A stretch of 64,000 bases of DNA from an uncultured Clostridia bacterium (GCA_928721565.1 OV788638.1:930001-994000); one strand, 5' to 3'; shown: positions 40,271-49,505, counted from the stretch's first letter. Program-made: numbers and translations. The notes: generated by a model not told the origin, from the letters alone.

Positions 40271-41272
40271 ATGACGATAAACATTATGGAACAATACATA
40301 AAAATAACAAAAGAGCAGATAGAAGAATATATGAAATTAGTGTTTAAAGATAGCTTTAACAAAGGATATTGTGATTTGTTTACAGAAAGATATATAAATA
40401 TTCGTTATTATAATTATTATGAAAACGAAGTCATAGAAACAATGAGGAGAAAGATATTAAATCATTTAAAACAGATAGGAGAGGACATAATAATAAATAA
40501 TATTAACGATAGAGAACTAATAGAAAATATGAGAGTGTTTTTCTATTATGTTCTATATTTTGATGATGTTGTATATTATAAAGATTTAAAAAATAAAGTA
40601 CAACAAATATCCAAAATGCGAAAACGAATATATGGATATGATTTAGACGGATTTGAAGAAGAATTATATAAAAAGATGCAAGAATATATAAATCAGAAAA
40701 AAGAAATTATTAATAGATTTTCGTCAGATAACTTCATTATAAAATTAACAAATTATCCAGATAAATTGAAAATATATAGAGTTAACTTGAAATACAAAAA
40801 TATAAAATTTCCATTAGAATATAGTGAATTTGCAATAAATAAAGCATTTCAATCTGGACTAATGGCAGAAGATAAGTTAGTAGTTGAATACTATCTTGCA
40901 GTATTACAAATATTAAAAGATATTTTAAAATTAAACTTTAAAAGAAAATATGTTTTGGAATTTGCTGATACATTATTAAAAAAACCTAAAAAAATAAAAA
41001 GTATATTAAATATTATAAGCAGTGCCGCTGTTCAAGACAAAGTTAGTTTAAAGATAAGATATGAACAGTTTGCCAAAAATAAAGAAGTAGTATATGAGCT
41101 AATGAGAAATGGATATAGAATAACAATAATATTGGACAATTCTTTTGATGTGACATTCAAAAATGTTGAAACGTTACAAATGTTTGAATTTGTTATAGTA
41201 AGCAGAGATTTAAAAAAATATAAAGAAATAAAGCAGAACATAGAAGAATTGCATAACATTATAGAAATATGA
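40271..41272 (+). CDS. Unrecognised cytoplasmic protein upstream of the McrB-like ATPase
   Basis: A 333-residue protein without signal peptide or membrane segment. The first half is helical and rich in Tyr, Lys and Glu (EQIEEYMKLVFKDSFNKGYC, YNYYENEVIETMRRKIL). The second half ends with a possible Rossmann-like part, GYRITIILDNSFDVTFKN and FEFVIVSRDLKKYKEIK. It is located 14 bases after an exported protein gene and eight bases before the membrane-anchored AAA+ gene, so it is probably a functional partner of that ATPase. I cannot name a family. Confidence 0.55.
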   Translation: MTINIMEQYIKITKEQIEEYMKLVFKDSFNKGYCDLFTERYINIRYYNYYENEVIETMRRKILNHLKQIGEDIIINNINDRELIENMRVFFYYVLYFDDVVYYKDLKNKVQQISKMRKRIYGYDLDGFEEELYKKMQEYINQKKEIINRFSSDNFIIKLTNYPDKLKIYRVNLKYKNIKFPLEYSEFAINKAFQSGLMAEDKLVVEYYLAVLQILKDILKLNFKRKYVLEFADTLLKKPKKIKSILNIISSAAVQDKVSLKIRYEQFAKNKEVVYELMRNGYRITIILDNSFDVTFKNVETLQMFEFVIVSRDLKKYKEIKQNIEELHNIIEI

Positions 41273-41280
41273 GGTAAAAA

Positions 41281-42807
41281 ATGGAAGTATTTACAAGATT
41301 TTTATACGCGTTTTTATCACAAATCTTTTTAGGATTTTCAACAATGTTAAAAGGAATTGGGACAGGAATTAAACAATTATTTGATATTAAAACATATCAA
41401 GATGTATTAAATACATATAAAGGAGACTTTACTATTCCTGAATGGGGATTAGTTGTTTTAGTCATATTATTTATGTTTGTATTTGTAGCACTAGTAATTG
41501 GATTGATATATCTACTAATTAGAAAATATCTAAAATTTAGAAAAAGTGCAATTGAACAAGACCAATTATTAGATGAGGTAGCTAATTTAAACGGACAAGT
41601 TGCAAGTTTAATGAAAGAAAAAGAAGACATATTAGCAATGAAGGTATCTCAATTAGGCTTAAAACCTGATGAATCACCAACAATAGAAGAAAACAATGAA
41701 GGAGAAGAAGAAACAACTGATAATCCTGACATAAGATTTTCTAAATTAGATCAAATAGATAAACAATATGAAAATTATGAAGTTGTAAATTATGGTAATA
41801 CTTTTACATTGCCAGAATTATGTGCTAATTTTAGAAATTTTGCAGGTTCTAAATTAAGATTATATTATAAAGAAGAAATGGTAAGAGTATTTATAGCAGG
41901 ATTAGCTTCAACAAAATTAGTTATATTACAAGGTATCTCTGGTACAGGTAAAACATCATTAGCATATGCATGGGGAAAATTTATGATGCATAGTTCATGT
42001 GTTGCTTCAGTACAACCGTCTTGGAGAGATAGAACAGATATGTTTGGGTATTTTAATGAATTTACCAAAAAATTTAACGAAACTGAAATGCTAAAAGAAA
42101 TGTATATAGCAGGATATACTGACGAAGTATATACAGTAATATTAGACGAAATGAACTTATCACGTGTAGAATATTATTTTGCAGAAATGTTATCAATTCT
42201 AGAAATGCCAAATAGAGATGAATGGATAATTGAGTTAGTACCAAATAGTTGGAAAACAGATCCTAAAAAGATTATTGATGGAAAAATAAAAGTACCAGCA
42301 AATATGTGGTATATAGGAACAATTAATAATGATGACTCTACATTTGCTGTAACAGATAAAGTATATGATAGAGCTATGCCAATAGATATAAATGATAAAA
42401 GTGTACCATTTGATGCAATACCTACAGATGCAAAAGGAATTAATTTTTCATATCTAGATAACTTATTTAAAACAGCAATTCAAGAAAATCCTATTTCTCA
42501 GTCAACACTAAACAAAATAGATGAAATGGATAATTATGTAATACAGCATTTCCGTATTGCCTTTGGTAACCGTATAGTATCACATATGAAAAAGTTTGTA
42601 CCTGTATATGTAGCATGCGGTGGAGATGAGGTTGATGGAGTTGATTACTTTATTGCAAAAAAAATACTTAGAAAATTTGAACAGCTAAATTTAGCATATA
42701 TAAAAGATGAAATAGACCCATATATCAATTTCCTTGATAAAACATTTGGAAAAAATAAAATGAAGGAATGTATAGAATATTTATTAAGACTTAAGAAAAT
42801 GGCATAA
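41281..42807 (+). CDS. Membrane-anchored McrB-like AAA+ ATPase
   Basis: A 508-residue protein with an N-terminal amphipathic part, a transmembrane helix at about 55-80, a coiled coil to about 125, an acidic linker and an AAA+ domain from about 180. Walker A is LQGISGTGKTSLAYAWG (218-225). The Walker B ILDEMNLSRVEYYFAEML (about 287-304) and YIGTINNDDSTFAVTDKVYDRA match the McrB/dynein-like AAA_5 branch (consensus DEINLSRVE and GTMNxxD). McrB proper is a soluble GTPase that drives a nuclease. Here the ATPase is tethered to the membrane and encoded amid export genes, so remodelling or pushing exported fibres is an alternative to DNA restriction. Confidence 0.8.
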   Translation: MEVFTRFLYAFLSQIFLGFSTMLKGIGTGIKQLFDIKTYQDVLNTYKGDFTIPEWGLVVLVILFMFVFVALVIGLIYLLIRKYLKFRKSAIEQDQLLDEVANLNGQVASLMKEKEDILAMKVSQLGLKPDESPTIEENNEGEEETTDNPDIRFSKLDQIDKQYENYEVVNYGNTFTLPELCANFRNFAGSKLRLYYKEEMVRVFIAGLASTKLVILQGISGTGKTSLAYAWGKFMMHSSCVASVQPSWRDRTDMFGYFNEFTKKFNETEMLKEMYIAGYTDEVYTVILDEMNLSRVEYYFAEMLSILEMPNRDEWIIELVPNSWKTDPKKIIDGKIKVPANMWYIGTINNDDSTFAVTDKVYDRAMPIDINDKSVPFDAIPTDAKGINFSYLDNLFKTAIQENPISQSTLNKIDEMDNYVIQHFRIAFGNRIVSHMKKFVPVYVACGGDEVDGVDYFIAKKILRKFEQLNLAYIKDEIDPYINFLDKTFGKNKMKECIEYLLRLKKMA

Positions 42808-42825
42808 TTAAAAGGAGGAAAAACC

Positions 42826-43998
42826 TTGGACAATTTAGGAATAATAGAATTATATGAAAAAAACGGACAAAGTAATAGTGTAGATGAATTTAAAGAAAAA
42901 ACAAATTCTACATTACACGTTGAAACCAAAAAGAAAAAAACAGCAAGAGATACTGAATGGTTAGATGTAATAGAACAAACAATTCCATATATTGATAATA
43001 TATTTAGAAAACCAAATCGTTTTATAGTAAATGAAGAAGAAATTGTAAAAATAGAACAAACCAAAAAAGTAACAGTAGAAACAATAAAACATCTATCAAA
43101 AAATACAAATTTAATACAAACAATAGATGAAAAAACAGGAGATGTTACTCCATCAAAACTTTTAAATGTTAGAAAAGAAGAGAGTTATAATACATATGAA
43201 AATAGATTAATATACACATTGGTTCAAAATACAAAAATGTTTATAAAAAGAAAAACAGATGAACTAATGAAAAGTATTAATTCAGAAAATGAACAAGATG
43301 ATAATGATAAAGACAATACCAAATTAGAATATAATGCAACTTCAGAAGTAAAAGATGAAAAAATAAATGTACAAGTAAAATTGAACTCAGAAATAGATCC
43401 TAATGGAGATGAATCTAAAGATAAAAATAAATTAATATTAGACAGAATTGAAGAAATAAAAAGGAAAATTGATGTAGTATCAAATGCTGAACCATATAAG
43501 GTTATAGATAAATTACATATAACATTGGTTAGAGAACCTATTAGGAAAACTAATGTAGTATTAAAAAATGTAAATTTTCAATATGCAATGAAATTATGGT
43601 CATATTTAAGAGAAAATTTTGATGAAACAGATTTAGAAAATACAGAAGAAAATAAAGATTATATGGATCAGGGAGAACTAAAACAGTTTATAGATGAAGC
43701 ATTTTTGTTACAATATTTAGCTATGAAAACAATAGACGAAGACAGAAAAGAAAACGAAGCAACCTATCAAGAATTAAAGGAAAAGATGGTTGAACAAATG
43801 CTAGAAAAAATGGTTGACATGGATGAAGACGAGTCTGAAAACGTAAATGATAATGGAAGTGCAGAACAACAGCTAATTCAAATGATTTCAGATAAATATG
43901 AAGTTATAAAATATAAAAAGACTGAGATAATAAAAGAAATTCAGCAAATATTTAAAAAGCATATTGAAAAATATGAAGAACAAGTAGAGAAAAGGTGA
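42826..43998 (+). CDS. DUF2357-like partner of the McrB-like ATPase
   Basis: A 390-residue, highly charged protein. VRKEESYNTYENRLIYTLVQ at about 115-134 fits the signature of DUF2357 proteins, which accompany McrB-like ATPases in McrBC-type systems (consensus YDTxENRFVKxxL). Two coiled-coil regions lie at about 150-215 and 330-390. The PD-(D/E)xK nuclease domain that ends McrC-like proteins is not visible, and the protein stops with a charged helix. If so, the pair lacks DNA cleavage. It starts with TTG 42826 after AAAGGAGG, and its end overlaps the GTG-containing ribosome binding site of the following peptidase gene. Confidence 0.6.
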   Translation: MDNLGIIELYEKNGQSNSVDEFKEKTNSTLHVETKKKKTARDTEWLDVIEQTIPYIDNIFRKPNRFIVNEEEIVKIEQTKKVTVETIKHLSKNTNLIQTIDEKTGDVTPSKLLNVRKEESYNTYENRLIYTLVQNTKMFIKRKTDELMKSINSENEQDDNDKDNTKLEYNATSEVKDEKINVQVKLNSEIDPNGDESKDKNKLILDRIEEIKRKIDVVSNAEPYKVIDKLHITLVREPIRKTNVVLKNVNFQYAMKLWSYLRENFDETDLENTEENKDYMDQGELKQFIDEAFLLQYLAMKTIDEDRKENEATYQELKEKMVEQMLEKMVDMDEDESENVNDNGSAEQQLIQMISDKYEVIKYKKTEIIKEIQQIFKKHIEKYEEQVEKR

Positions 43999-44006
43999 AG
44001 AAACAA

Positions 44007-44612
44007 ATGTTAAATAAAATGAATAAAATCAAGGAAAATAAAAAAGTAAAATTAATAGGAAATATTTTATATATTTTATTATTTTTAATTGTAGTGTTAA
44101 TGTTGGTTGTTGTTACTTTACAAAGAACAAGTAATAATAGTATTTCAATAGGTGGATATCGAATGTTTGCAGTTGCTACAGGAAGTATGATACCTGTTTA
44201 TAATGTTGGAGATGTTTTAATAGCAAAAGAAACTGAAGCTTCAAGCTTAAAAGTTGGTGATGATATTGTATATGAAGGAGAAAAAGGTTCTTTTAAAGAT
44301 AAGGTTGTAACTCATAGAATAATATCAATAGAAGAAAAAGAAGATGGAAATTATAAGATAATTACTAAGGGAGTTGCCAACCAAGAACAAGATCCAGAAA
44401 TTAATCAGACTCAGGTATATGGGAAAATAGTATATAAAATAAAAACTCTAAGCTTTTTTGATAGAATGTTAAAAAATATGTATATATTTTATTTTGCAAT
44501 TTTCATTCCTGCGGGAGTAATTATTTATAAAATATTTAAAGAACTAACTAGTAGAGAAGATGAAGAACCTGAAGAAAAGGAGAATAATGGAAAAGATAGT
44601 AAAAATAATTAA
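44007..44612 (+). CDS. ER-type signal peptidase I (SipW-like)
   Basis: A 201-residue peptidase with helices at about 17-37 and 155-178. The active site is complete: VATGSMIPVYNVGDVLIAK with Ser60, VVTHRII with His103, and TKGVANQEQDPEI, where the usual Asp of KGD is Val. The acidic-lysine C-terminal tail is cytoplasmic. The frame can be read from GTG 43995, but this belongs to the AAAGGTG site, so ATG 44007 is preferred. It overlaps the next exported-protein gene by 26 bases. Confidence 0.85.
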   Translation: MLNKMNKIKENKKVKLIGNILYILLFLIVVLMLVVVTLQRTSNNSISIGGYRMFAVATGSMIPVYNVGDVLIAKETEASSLKVGDDIVYEGEKGSFKDKVVTHRIISIEEKEDGNYKIITKGVANQEQDPEINQTQVYGKIVYKIKTLSFFDRMLKNMYIFYFAIFIPAGVIIYKIFKELTSREDEEPEEKENNGKDSKNN

Positions 44613-45180
44613 AAAAGTAAAAATAAAAAATATAATAATATTAATTTTATTGATTATTTTTAATACATATGCATGGTTTATATATGCAACTAAAGTAGCT
44701 ACAGATATTTCTGTTCATATTGCTTCTTGGAATGTTGAATTTGCTACAGGTGAAGATGAAACAACAACTAATATAATAGTTCAGGTTGATAGAGCTTATC
44801 CAGGTATGGAAAGTTATTTAAAAGAGATTACTGTAAAAAATAAAGGTGAAATGAAAGCTGAATTGAGTTATAATATAAAATCGCTAAAAGTTTTAGATAA
44901 TAGATATACTGTTGGCGAAGATATAACAGATGAAGAATTACAAAACAAAATAGAAACAGAATATCCGTTTAAGATTAATATTGTAAAAGATGATAGTGAA
45001 TTAATCCAAGGAACAGGAGATGGAAAATTTTCAATAAGTGTTGAATGGCCATATGAGTCAGGTGATGATGAAAAAGACACGTTATGGGGAAATAAAGCTT
45101 ATGATTATTATGAAGCTAACCCAGATAAAAAAAGTATTGAAATTCAATTAGAACTAGTAGCAAAACAAATAACAGACTAA
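44587..45180 (+). CDS. TasA/camelysin-like exported protein
   Basis: A 197-residue protein opens with a lysine-rich segment, then IIILILLIIFNTYAWFIYAT and VATDISVHIASWNVEF. The TYAWF turn followed by an ASWNVEF strand is the best SipW-substrate signature in the island after the 46750 gene. The mature part has a Thr/Val-rich beta domain with VKNKGEMKAELSYNIKS, typical of TasA-like proteins. ATG 44587 lies within the 3' end of the peptidase gene. Its stop overlaps that of the convergent gene at 45177 by four bases. Confidence 0.72.
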   Translation: MEKIVKIIKKVKIKNIIILILLIIFNTYAWFIYATKVATDISVHIASWNVEFATGEDETTTNIIVQVDRAYPGMESYLKEITVKNKGEMKAELSYNIKSLKVLDNRYTVGEDITDEELQNKIETEYPFKINIVKDDSELIQGTGDGKFSISVEWPYESGDDEKDTLWGNKAYDYYEANPDKKSIEIQLELVAKQITD

Positions 45181-45198
45181 GTATTGTCTGTTATTTGT
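45165..45198. terminator. 13-bp perfect inverted repeat shared by two converging gene ends
   Basis: ACAAATAACAGAC (45165-45177) and GTCTGTTATTTGT (45186-45198) are exact complements with an 8-base loop containing both stop codons. It can terminate transcription from either side. Both arms encode the tail residues QITD of their own gene. Confidence 0.7.
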
Positions 45199-45776
45199 GT
45201 AAATGAAATATTAACATGAAAAAGTGCTGGATTTTCTGAAGAAGTAGAAATTGTATCTGCAGTATTATCCATGCTTTGAGAATCGGCATTATCGTTCCAC
45301 ATTATATAAATTCGTATTTTTCTTTTTTTTATATTGCTAGACAGTTCTATAGTATCTGATATAGGTTCATTAAAATCTTGAAAATTAACTTTTTCGCCAT
45401 CATCTACAGAATAACCAGTAGCAACTAAATCTTTAACACTACTTTTTTCATCAGCAGATGTGGTTATTTCATATTTAAATGATACATCTGCATGAGAAAA
45501 ATCAAAATTTAAATCAAAATATCCTTCTGCTGTTGGAGCAATTATATCGCTAGATATATGCTTGTTACCAGGAAATACTGGAACAATAGAATTTGAAATG
45601 TCGGTGTTATTTTTTATAGAAAGATTATTTACAAGTATGTTCCAACTAGCAATGGTCAATGATGTGTTACCATCTGCTGTTGTAAGATATTTGGCATAAA
45701 TTTGGATAAATATAACAAATACAATACCAAAGCATAAACCTATCAGAAATAATATAAATTTTTTGTGATTTTTCAT
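45177..45776 (-). CDS. TasA/camelysin-like exported protein, opposite strand
   Basis: A 199-residue protein with a SipW-type leader: lysine start, hydrophobic part to about residue 24, then IYAKYLTTADGNTSLTIASW and NILVNN. The YAKY turn and SWNILV strand match the family pattern. The mature region is beta-rich with NLNFDFSHADVSFKYEITTS. It is the only gene of the island on the minus strand and converges on the 44587 gene with overlapping stop codons. ATG 45776 follows AAGAGGT. It probably belongs to the same export system. Confidence 0.7.
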   Translation of the reverse strand: MKNHKKFILFLIGLCFGIVFVIFIQIYAKYLTTADGNTSLTIASWNILVNNLSIKNNTDISNSIVPVFPGNKHISSDIIAPTAEGYFDLNFDFSHADVSFKYEITTSADEKSSVKDLVATGYSVDDGEKVNFQDFNEPISDTIELSSNIKKRKIRIYIMWNDNADSQSMDNTADTISTSSENPALFHVNISFTQITDNT

Positions 45777-45883
45777 AATATACCTCTTTTGTATTTTTTT
45801 CTTAGTCTATCACAAATTATTTTATAAATCAAGAATTTAAAAATACAATCTAATATTTATAATTATAGAAAGGAAAAGATGTT

Positions 45884-46591
45884 GTGAAAAATAAAGAAAA
45901 GATAAAGTTAAACTCTGAGAAGATAAGAGAAAGAGATAGAAAAATAAGAGTAATAAAAACAGGATTACTAATGATGTTAGTATTTTTAATAATAATATAT
46001 TTTTTATTAAGAATAGTATATGAAACAGGATATTTTACAGTATCATTAGATCCTAATTTAGCAAAAAAAAGTGGACTAGTTATGTATGAGAGTAAAGAAA
46101 CTAAAGAAGAAAGAAAGATATTAAAAGCAACAAAAGTTGAATTTATGGACAATATATCTGTAAAATGGTTACCAGAAAATTTAAATAACGAAGCTGATGG
46201 AAGTCATAATGGGGATAATTATTTAGCATATACATTTTATTTAGAAAATAAGGGAAGTGACCCTATAAATTATTGGTATTCAATTTTGATTGATGAAGTA
46301 ATAAAAAATGTAGATAGAGCTATAAGAATAATGGTATATAGAAATGACGAACAAAAAATATATGCTCAGGCAAATAGAACAACAGGTGAACCAGAAAATG
46401 GAACAGAAAAATTTAAATCAGATACAGAAATTGCATTAGAAAATAGAAAAGGAATGCAACCAGGAGATATAGATAAATTTACTATAGTAGTATATCTAGA
46501 GGGGGATGATCCAGAATGTGATGATTCTCTAATTGGAGGAGAAATGAAAATGCATATGGATATAACAGAAGAGCATCCTGCAGAAAAATAA
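45884..46591 (+). CDS. Exported or membrane-anchored protein of the island
   Basis: A 235-residue protein with a long basic N terminus (about 25 residues), a hydrophobic helix at about 26-47 (TGLLMMLVFLIIIYFLLRIV) and an outer domain. NYLAYTFYLENKGSDPINYW resembles the beta strands of TasA-like domains. Two cysteines, in DDPECDDS only one of them obvious, do not suggest a fixed disulfide. The start is GTG 45884, nine to ten bases after AAAGGAAAAG. The long basic N terminus suggests that the leader may stay as an anchor. Confidence 0.55.
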   Translation: MKNKEKIKLNSEKIRERDRKIRVIKTGLLMMLVFLIIIYFLLRIVYETGYFTVSLDPNLAKKSGLVMYESKETKEERKILKATKVEFMDNISVKWLPENLNNEADGSHNGDNYLAYTFYLENKGSDPINYWYSILIDEVIKNVDRAIRIMVYRNDEQKIYAQANRTTGEPENGTEKFKSDTEIALENRKGMQPGDIDKFTIVVYLEGDDPECDDSLIGGEMKMHMDITEEHPAEK

Positions 46592-46658
46592 GCAAATATT
46601 ACAAAAATATTACAAAAATATAAAATATTACAGTTATATTACATTTTTCGAAGATATA

Positions 46659-46687
46659 TTGACATATTTCGCAAAATTATTTATACT
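46659..46687 (+). promoter_or_regulatory. Promoter of the probable major subunit gene
   Basis: TTGACA at 46659-46664, a 17-base spacer and TATACT at 46682-46687. The -35 box lies inside an imperfect palindrome (CGAAGATAT and ATATTTCG). The leader carries a GTTCAAT and TTTGAAC hairpin near 46713-46731 before the GAGAGGG site, which could stabilise the transcript. Confidence 0.72.
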
Positions 46688-46749
46688 AAGTACATAGTGA
46701 AAATAAATTGAGTTCAATAAAATTTGAACAGAAGAGAGGGTAAAAGAAA

Positions 46750-47805
46750 ATGAGTAAAAAATCAAAAGAAAAAAACAATTTAAAATTATCAATACTATTA
46801 TTAATCTTACTATTAATAGTATTAATCGCTTCAACTTATGCATGGTTTACTGCAAACCAAACTGTAACAGTTGATTCAGTAGATGTACATATTGAGGCAC
46901 AAAATGGTTTGCAAATTTCAACAAATGCAACAGATTGGAAATCATTAATTGAAAATACAGATATTACTGACAATGCTTATGCAGGTAATAAAAACCAATT
47001 ACCAACATCAATGGAACCAGTATCAACTGTTGGAGACATAGATGATACAACAGGATTTATGAAAATGTATTATGGAAAAGTAGAATCAGATGAAACAGAT
47101 GGTTTTGATAAATTAACTGCAACAGCAGAAGCTGAACCAGTAGCAGATCAAGGTGCTACTGCAAAATTCGTATCATTTGACGTATTTTTAAGAGTTAATA
47201 GTGATACAAAATTAAAAATGACTTCAGGTTCAAAAGTTGTAATGAAAGATGGAAGTACTGATAAAGGTATAAAACAAGCTTCACGTGTTGCTTTCTGTAT
47301 AGAAGGAAACACACCAGCAGGTTCTGATGTTGCAACAATAACAGGATTAAAAGGAGCAAAATCATTCTCAGATACAGCAAAAACAGTTTATATTTGGGAA
47401 CCAAATGCTAACTTACATACAGCAGCTGCTGTAGCACATGCAAAAGATAACTACAATATAACAACAACAACAGGTGGAGCAAAATCTGATATAGTTACAT
47501 ATGCTGGTATAAAAAAAGCATTTGATACAAAAACTTTATTAAAAGATACATATACAGCTGGAGATAATTTCTCAACAATAACACCTGATTATGTAACACT
47601 TGCAAATGCTAATGGAGATATGTTAACTGCTGATGGTTTAGAAGGAACAGAAGAAAAACCAGCAGAACAAAAAATATTTGCATTAACTGCAGGAATTACA
47701 AAAGTAAGAGTATATATGTGGATAGAAGGACAAGATGTTGACTGCGAAAATACAGCATCAGGAACAGATATTTCATATAATTTACAATTCACAATTGATA
47801 ATTAA
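46750..47805 (+). CDS. Probable major exported subunit, SipW-type
   Basis: A 351-residue protein with a textbook SipW-type leader: MSKKSKEKNNLKLSIL, a leucine-rich core, then LIASTYAWFTANQTVTVDSV and DVHIEAQNG. The mature part is rich in Ala, Thr, Asp and Lys, low in aromatic residues, with two cysteines (VAFCIEGN and DVDCENT) that could pair. Its codon choice is visibly less AT-biased than that of its neighbours, and it has its own near-consensus promoter, leader hairpin and strong terminator. These are the marks of an abundant protein. I infer it is the main structural subunit of the surface layer or fibre made by this island. Confidence 0.7.
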   Translation: MSKKSKEKNNLKLSILLLILLLIVLIASTYAWFTANQTVTVDSVDVHIEAQNGLQISTNATDWKSLIENTDITDNAYAGNKNQLPTSMEPVSTVGDIDDTTGFMKMYYGKVESDETDGFDKLTATAEAEPVADQGATAKFVSFDVFLRVNSDTKLKMTSGSKVVMKDGSTDKGIKQASRVAFCIEGNTPAGSDVATITGLKGAKSFSDTAKTVYIWEPNANLHTAAAVAHAKDNYNITTTTGGAKSDIVTYAGIKKAFDTKTLLKDTYTAGDNFSTITPDYVTLANANGDMLTADGLEGTEEKPAEQKIFALTAGITKVRVYMWIEGQDVDCENTASGTDISYNLQFTIDN

Positions 47806-47815
47806 TTTTTGGAAG

Positions 47816-47848
47816 AAGAACAGTAAAAAAACTGTTCTTTTTTTTTTG
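47816..47848 (+). terminator. Strong terminator after the major subunit gene
   Basis: AAGAACAGT and ACTGTTCTT form a perfect 9-bp stem with a 6-A loop, followed by ten T. It isolates the major subunit transcript. Confidence 0.92.
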
Positions 47849-47915
47849 TTATAAGATGGACTTTTTTTGGCAGATATGATAATATAAAATTGTAGAATAG
47901 TGGAGGAAAAAGTAG

Positions 47916-49490
47916 ATGGGAAATTCTAAGAAAAAAACTAATGAAATAATAGAAAAAATAGAAGCAGAAAAAGAAATCTTAGCAACAATGCCTAAAAATA
48001 ATAAAAAAAATATTGCTAAATATTTAGAAAAAATAGAACAATTAAAAAAAGAATATACTAATTTACTTGATAAATCAGTAAGAGAAATGAAAAAAAGATA
48101 TGATAATACTATAGATATAAAAAGCAATGAAGAGATCGAAAAAAATAATGCAGAATTAGAAAGAATATCAAAAATTTTAATAATATTAAATGATGCACAA
48201 ACATCATATGAAAAAATGGGACTAGACAAAATCATCTATAAAATTGATAAATATTACAAAGGAAATTTAGAAGATATTAATGAACTGATTGATATGGCAA
48301 TAAAAAAATTTGAAGAAGTGGGAATCATACTTAAATTATCTGACTTTAATTATAGCATTTATGTATCTCAGTATATGGAAGTATTTTTTGAAGAAAAAAA
48401 CAATGGAGAAATAAAATCAAATAAAATAAAAGAAAAATTTGAAGAAGTTTATTGGAAATGTTCAGACATAATAGTTCACATAGAATTGAATTTAAGAAAT
48501 ATTTATTTATCTAATAAAAATAATATAGATAAATATTTTGAAAAAGAAAAAAATTCTATTTTAAAACAATATGGAAAAACAAGAAAAGACATAAAAGAAT
48601 TATATTCAAAAATACAAGAACAAAGAGATGAAAAGTATGCACAAGATAAAAAACAATTGTTAGATAAATTTTTGACAGGTGAGTATTCTACAAATGATTT
48701 TGAAGAAGAGAAAATAAAAAGTGATTATCAAAAAGTCTTATCAACAGATAGTTATGAAGAAAATCAGGATTTTCAAAAAGGAATATTAGAATTTTTAAAT
48801 AGTTTATATGAATACAAAAATTATCTTAAATTTGAATTCATAATTAATGATATAAAGAAATATTTTCAAGAAAAAGATAAATATAAAAATTCATATAAAG
48901 AAGCAAAGAAAAATGTAGAAACTTTAGAAAAAAAGATAAAAAAGATTAATAAGAAGAATTTAAGAAAAGGTATATTTAGAAGAGTTAATAAAGAGATAAA
49001 ACAAACAGCAGAGCAAAAACAAATGATAGCAGAAGCCAGAAATGCATATAAAGAAATGGAGTTAAATAAATTTTACAACCAAATTTATTTAAATGTAAAA
49101 AGTGATTCAACAGTATATGATGTACTAGAATTAGCTAATTCTTATTATGTTTATTTGACTAAATGCATAATTGAAAATAATAAAACAATAACACAAAATA
49201 AAATTGATGAATTAATACAAGAGTTAGACAAGTTTTTGAAAAATCCATATAATAATATAATTAACAATATAACAATATTAGAAGAAAATGATATTGCAAT
49301 GATTATAAAAGACAGATATAAGCTATTAAAATTTAATATAGATAAAGATGATTTTAATGGTAAAAAAGTTGATAATATGATATCAACTTTAGAACATATT
49401 GTTATAGACTATAATTTGAAAAAAGCTAATTTAAAAATACAAGATATAGAAGAAATATTAGAAATAAAGCAAGCGCTAAAGCTACAATAA
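47916..49490 (+). CDS. Unrecognised cytoplasmic coiled-coil protein
   Basis: A 524-residue, very lysine/glutamate-rich protein, predicted almost wholly helical with coiled coils at about 1-110, 205-250 and 285-390. There is no signal peptide, membrane segment or nucleotide-binding motif. A central part with KLSDFNYSIYVSQYMEVFFE and EVYWKCSDIIVHIELNLRN may be globular. It lies between the major subunit terminator and the giant adhesin gene, 15 bases before the latter, so it is likely coexpressed with the adhesin. A cytoplasmic scaffold or chaperone for export is possible, but this is inferred only from position. Confidence 0.55.
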   Translation: MGNSKKKTNEIIEKIEAEKEILATMPKNNKKNIAKYLEKIEQLKKEYTNLLDKSVREMKKRYDNTIDIKSNEEIEKNNAELERISKILIILNDAQTSYEKMGLDKIIYKIDKYYKGNLEDINELIDMAIKKFEEVGIILKLSDFNYSIYVSQYMEVFFEEKNNGEIKSNKIKEKFEEVYWKCSDIIVHIELNLRNIYLSNKNNIDKYFEKEKNSILKQYGKTRKDIKELYSKIQEQRDEKYAQDKKQLLDKFLTGEYSTNDFEEEKIKSDYQKVLSTDSYEENQDFQKGILEFLNSLYEYKNYLKFEFIINDIKKYFQEKDKYKNSYKEAKKNVETLEKKIKKINKKNLRKGIFRRVNKEIKQTAEQKQMIAEARNAYKEMELNKFYNQIYLNVKSDSTVYDVLELANSYYVYLTKCIIENNKTITQNKIDELIQELDKFLKNPYNNIINNITILEENDIAMIIKDRYKLLKFNIDKDDFNGKKVDNMISTLEHIVIDYNLKKANLKIQDIEEILEIKQALKLQ

Positions 49491-49505
49491 AACTGGAGAG
49501 TTTAG

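Noticed and set aside
41281..43998. A classical McrBC restriction system
   Set aside because: The ATPase has a transmembrane helix, the partner lacks a visible nuclease motif, and both are embedded in an export island. It is kept as an alternative only.
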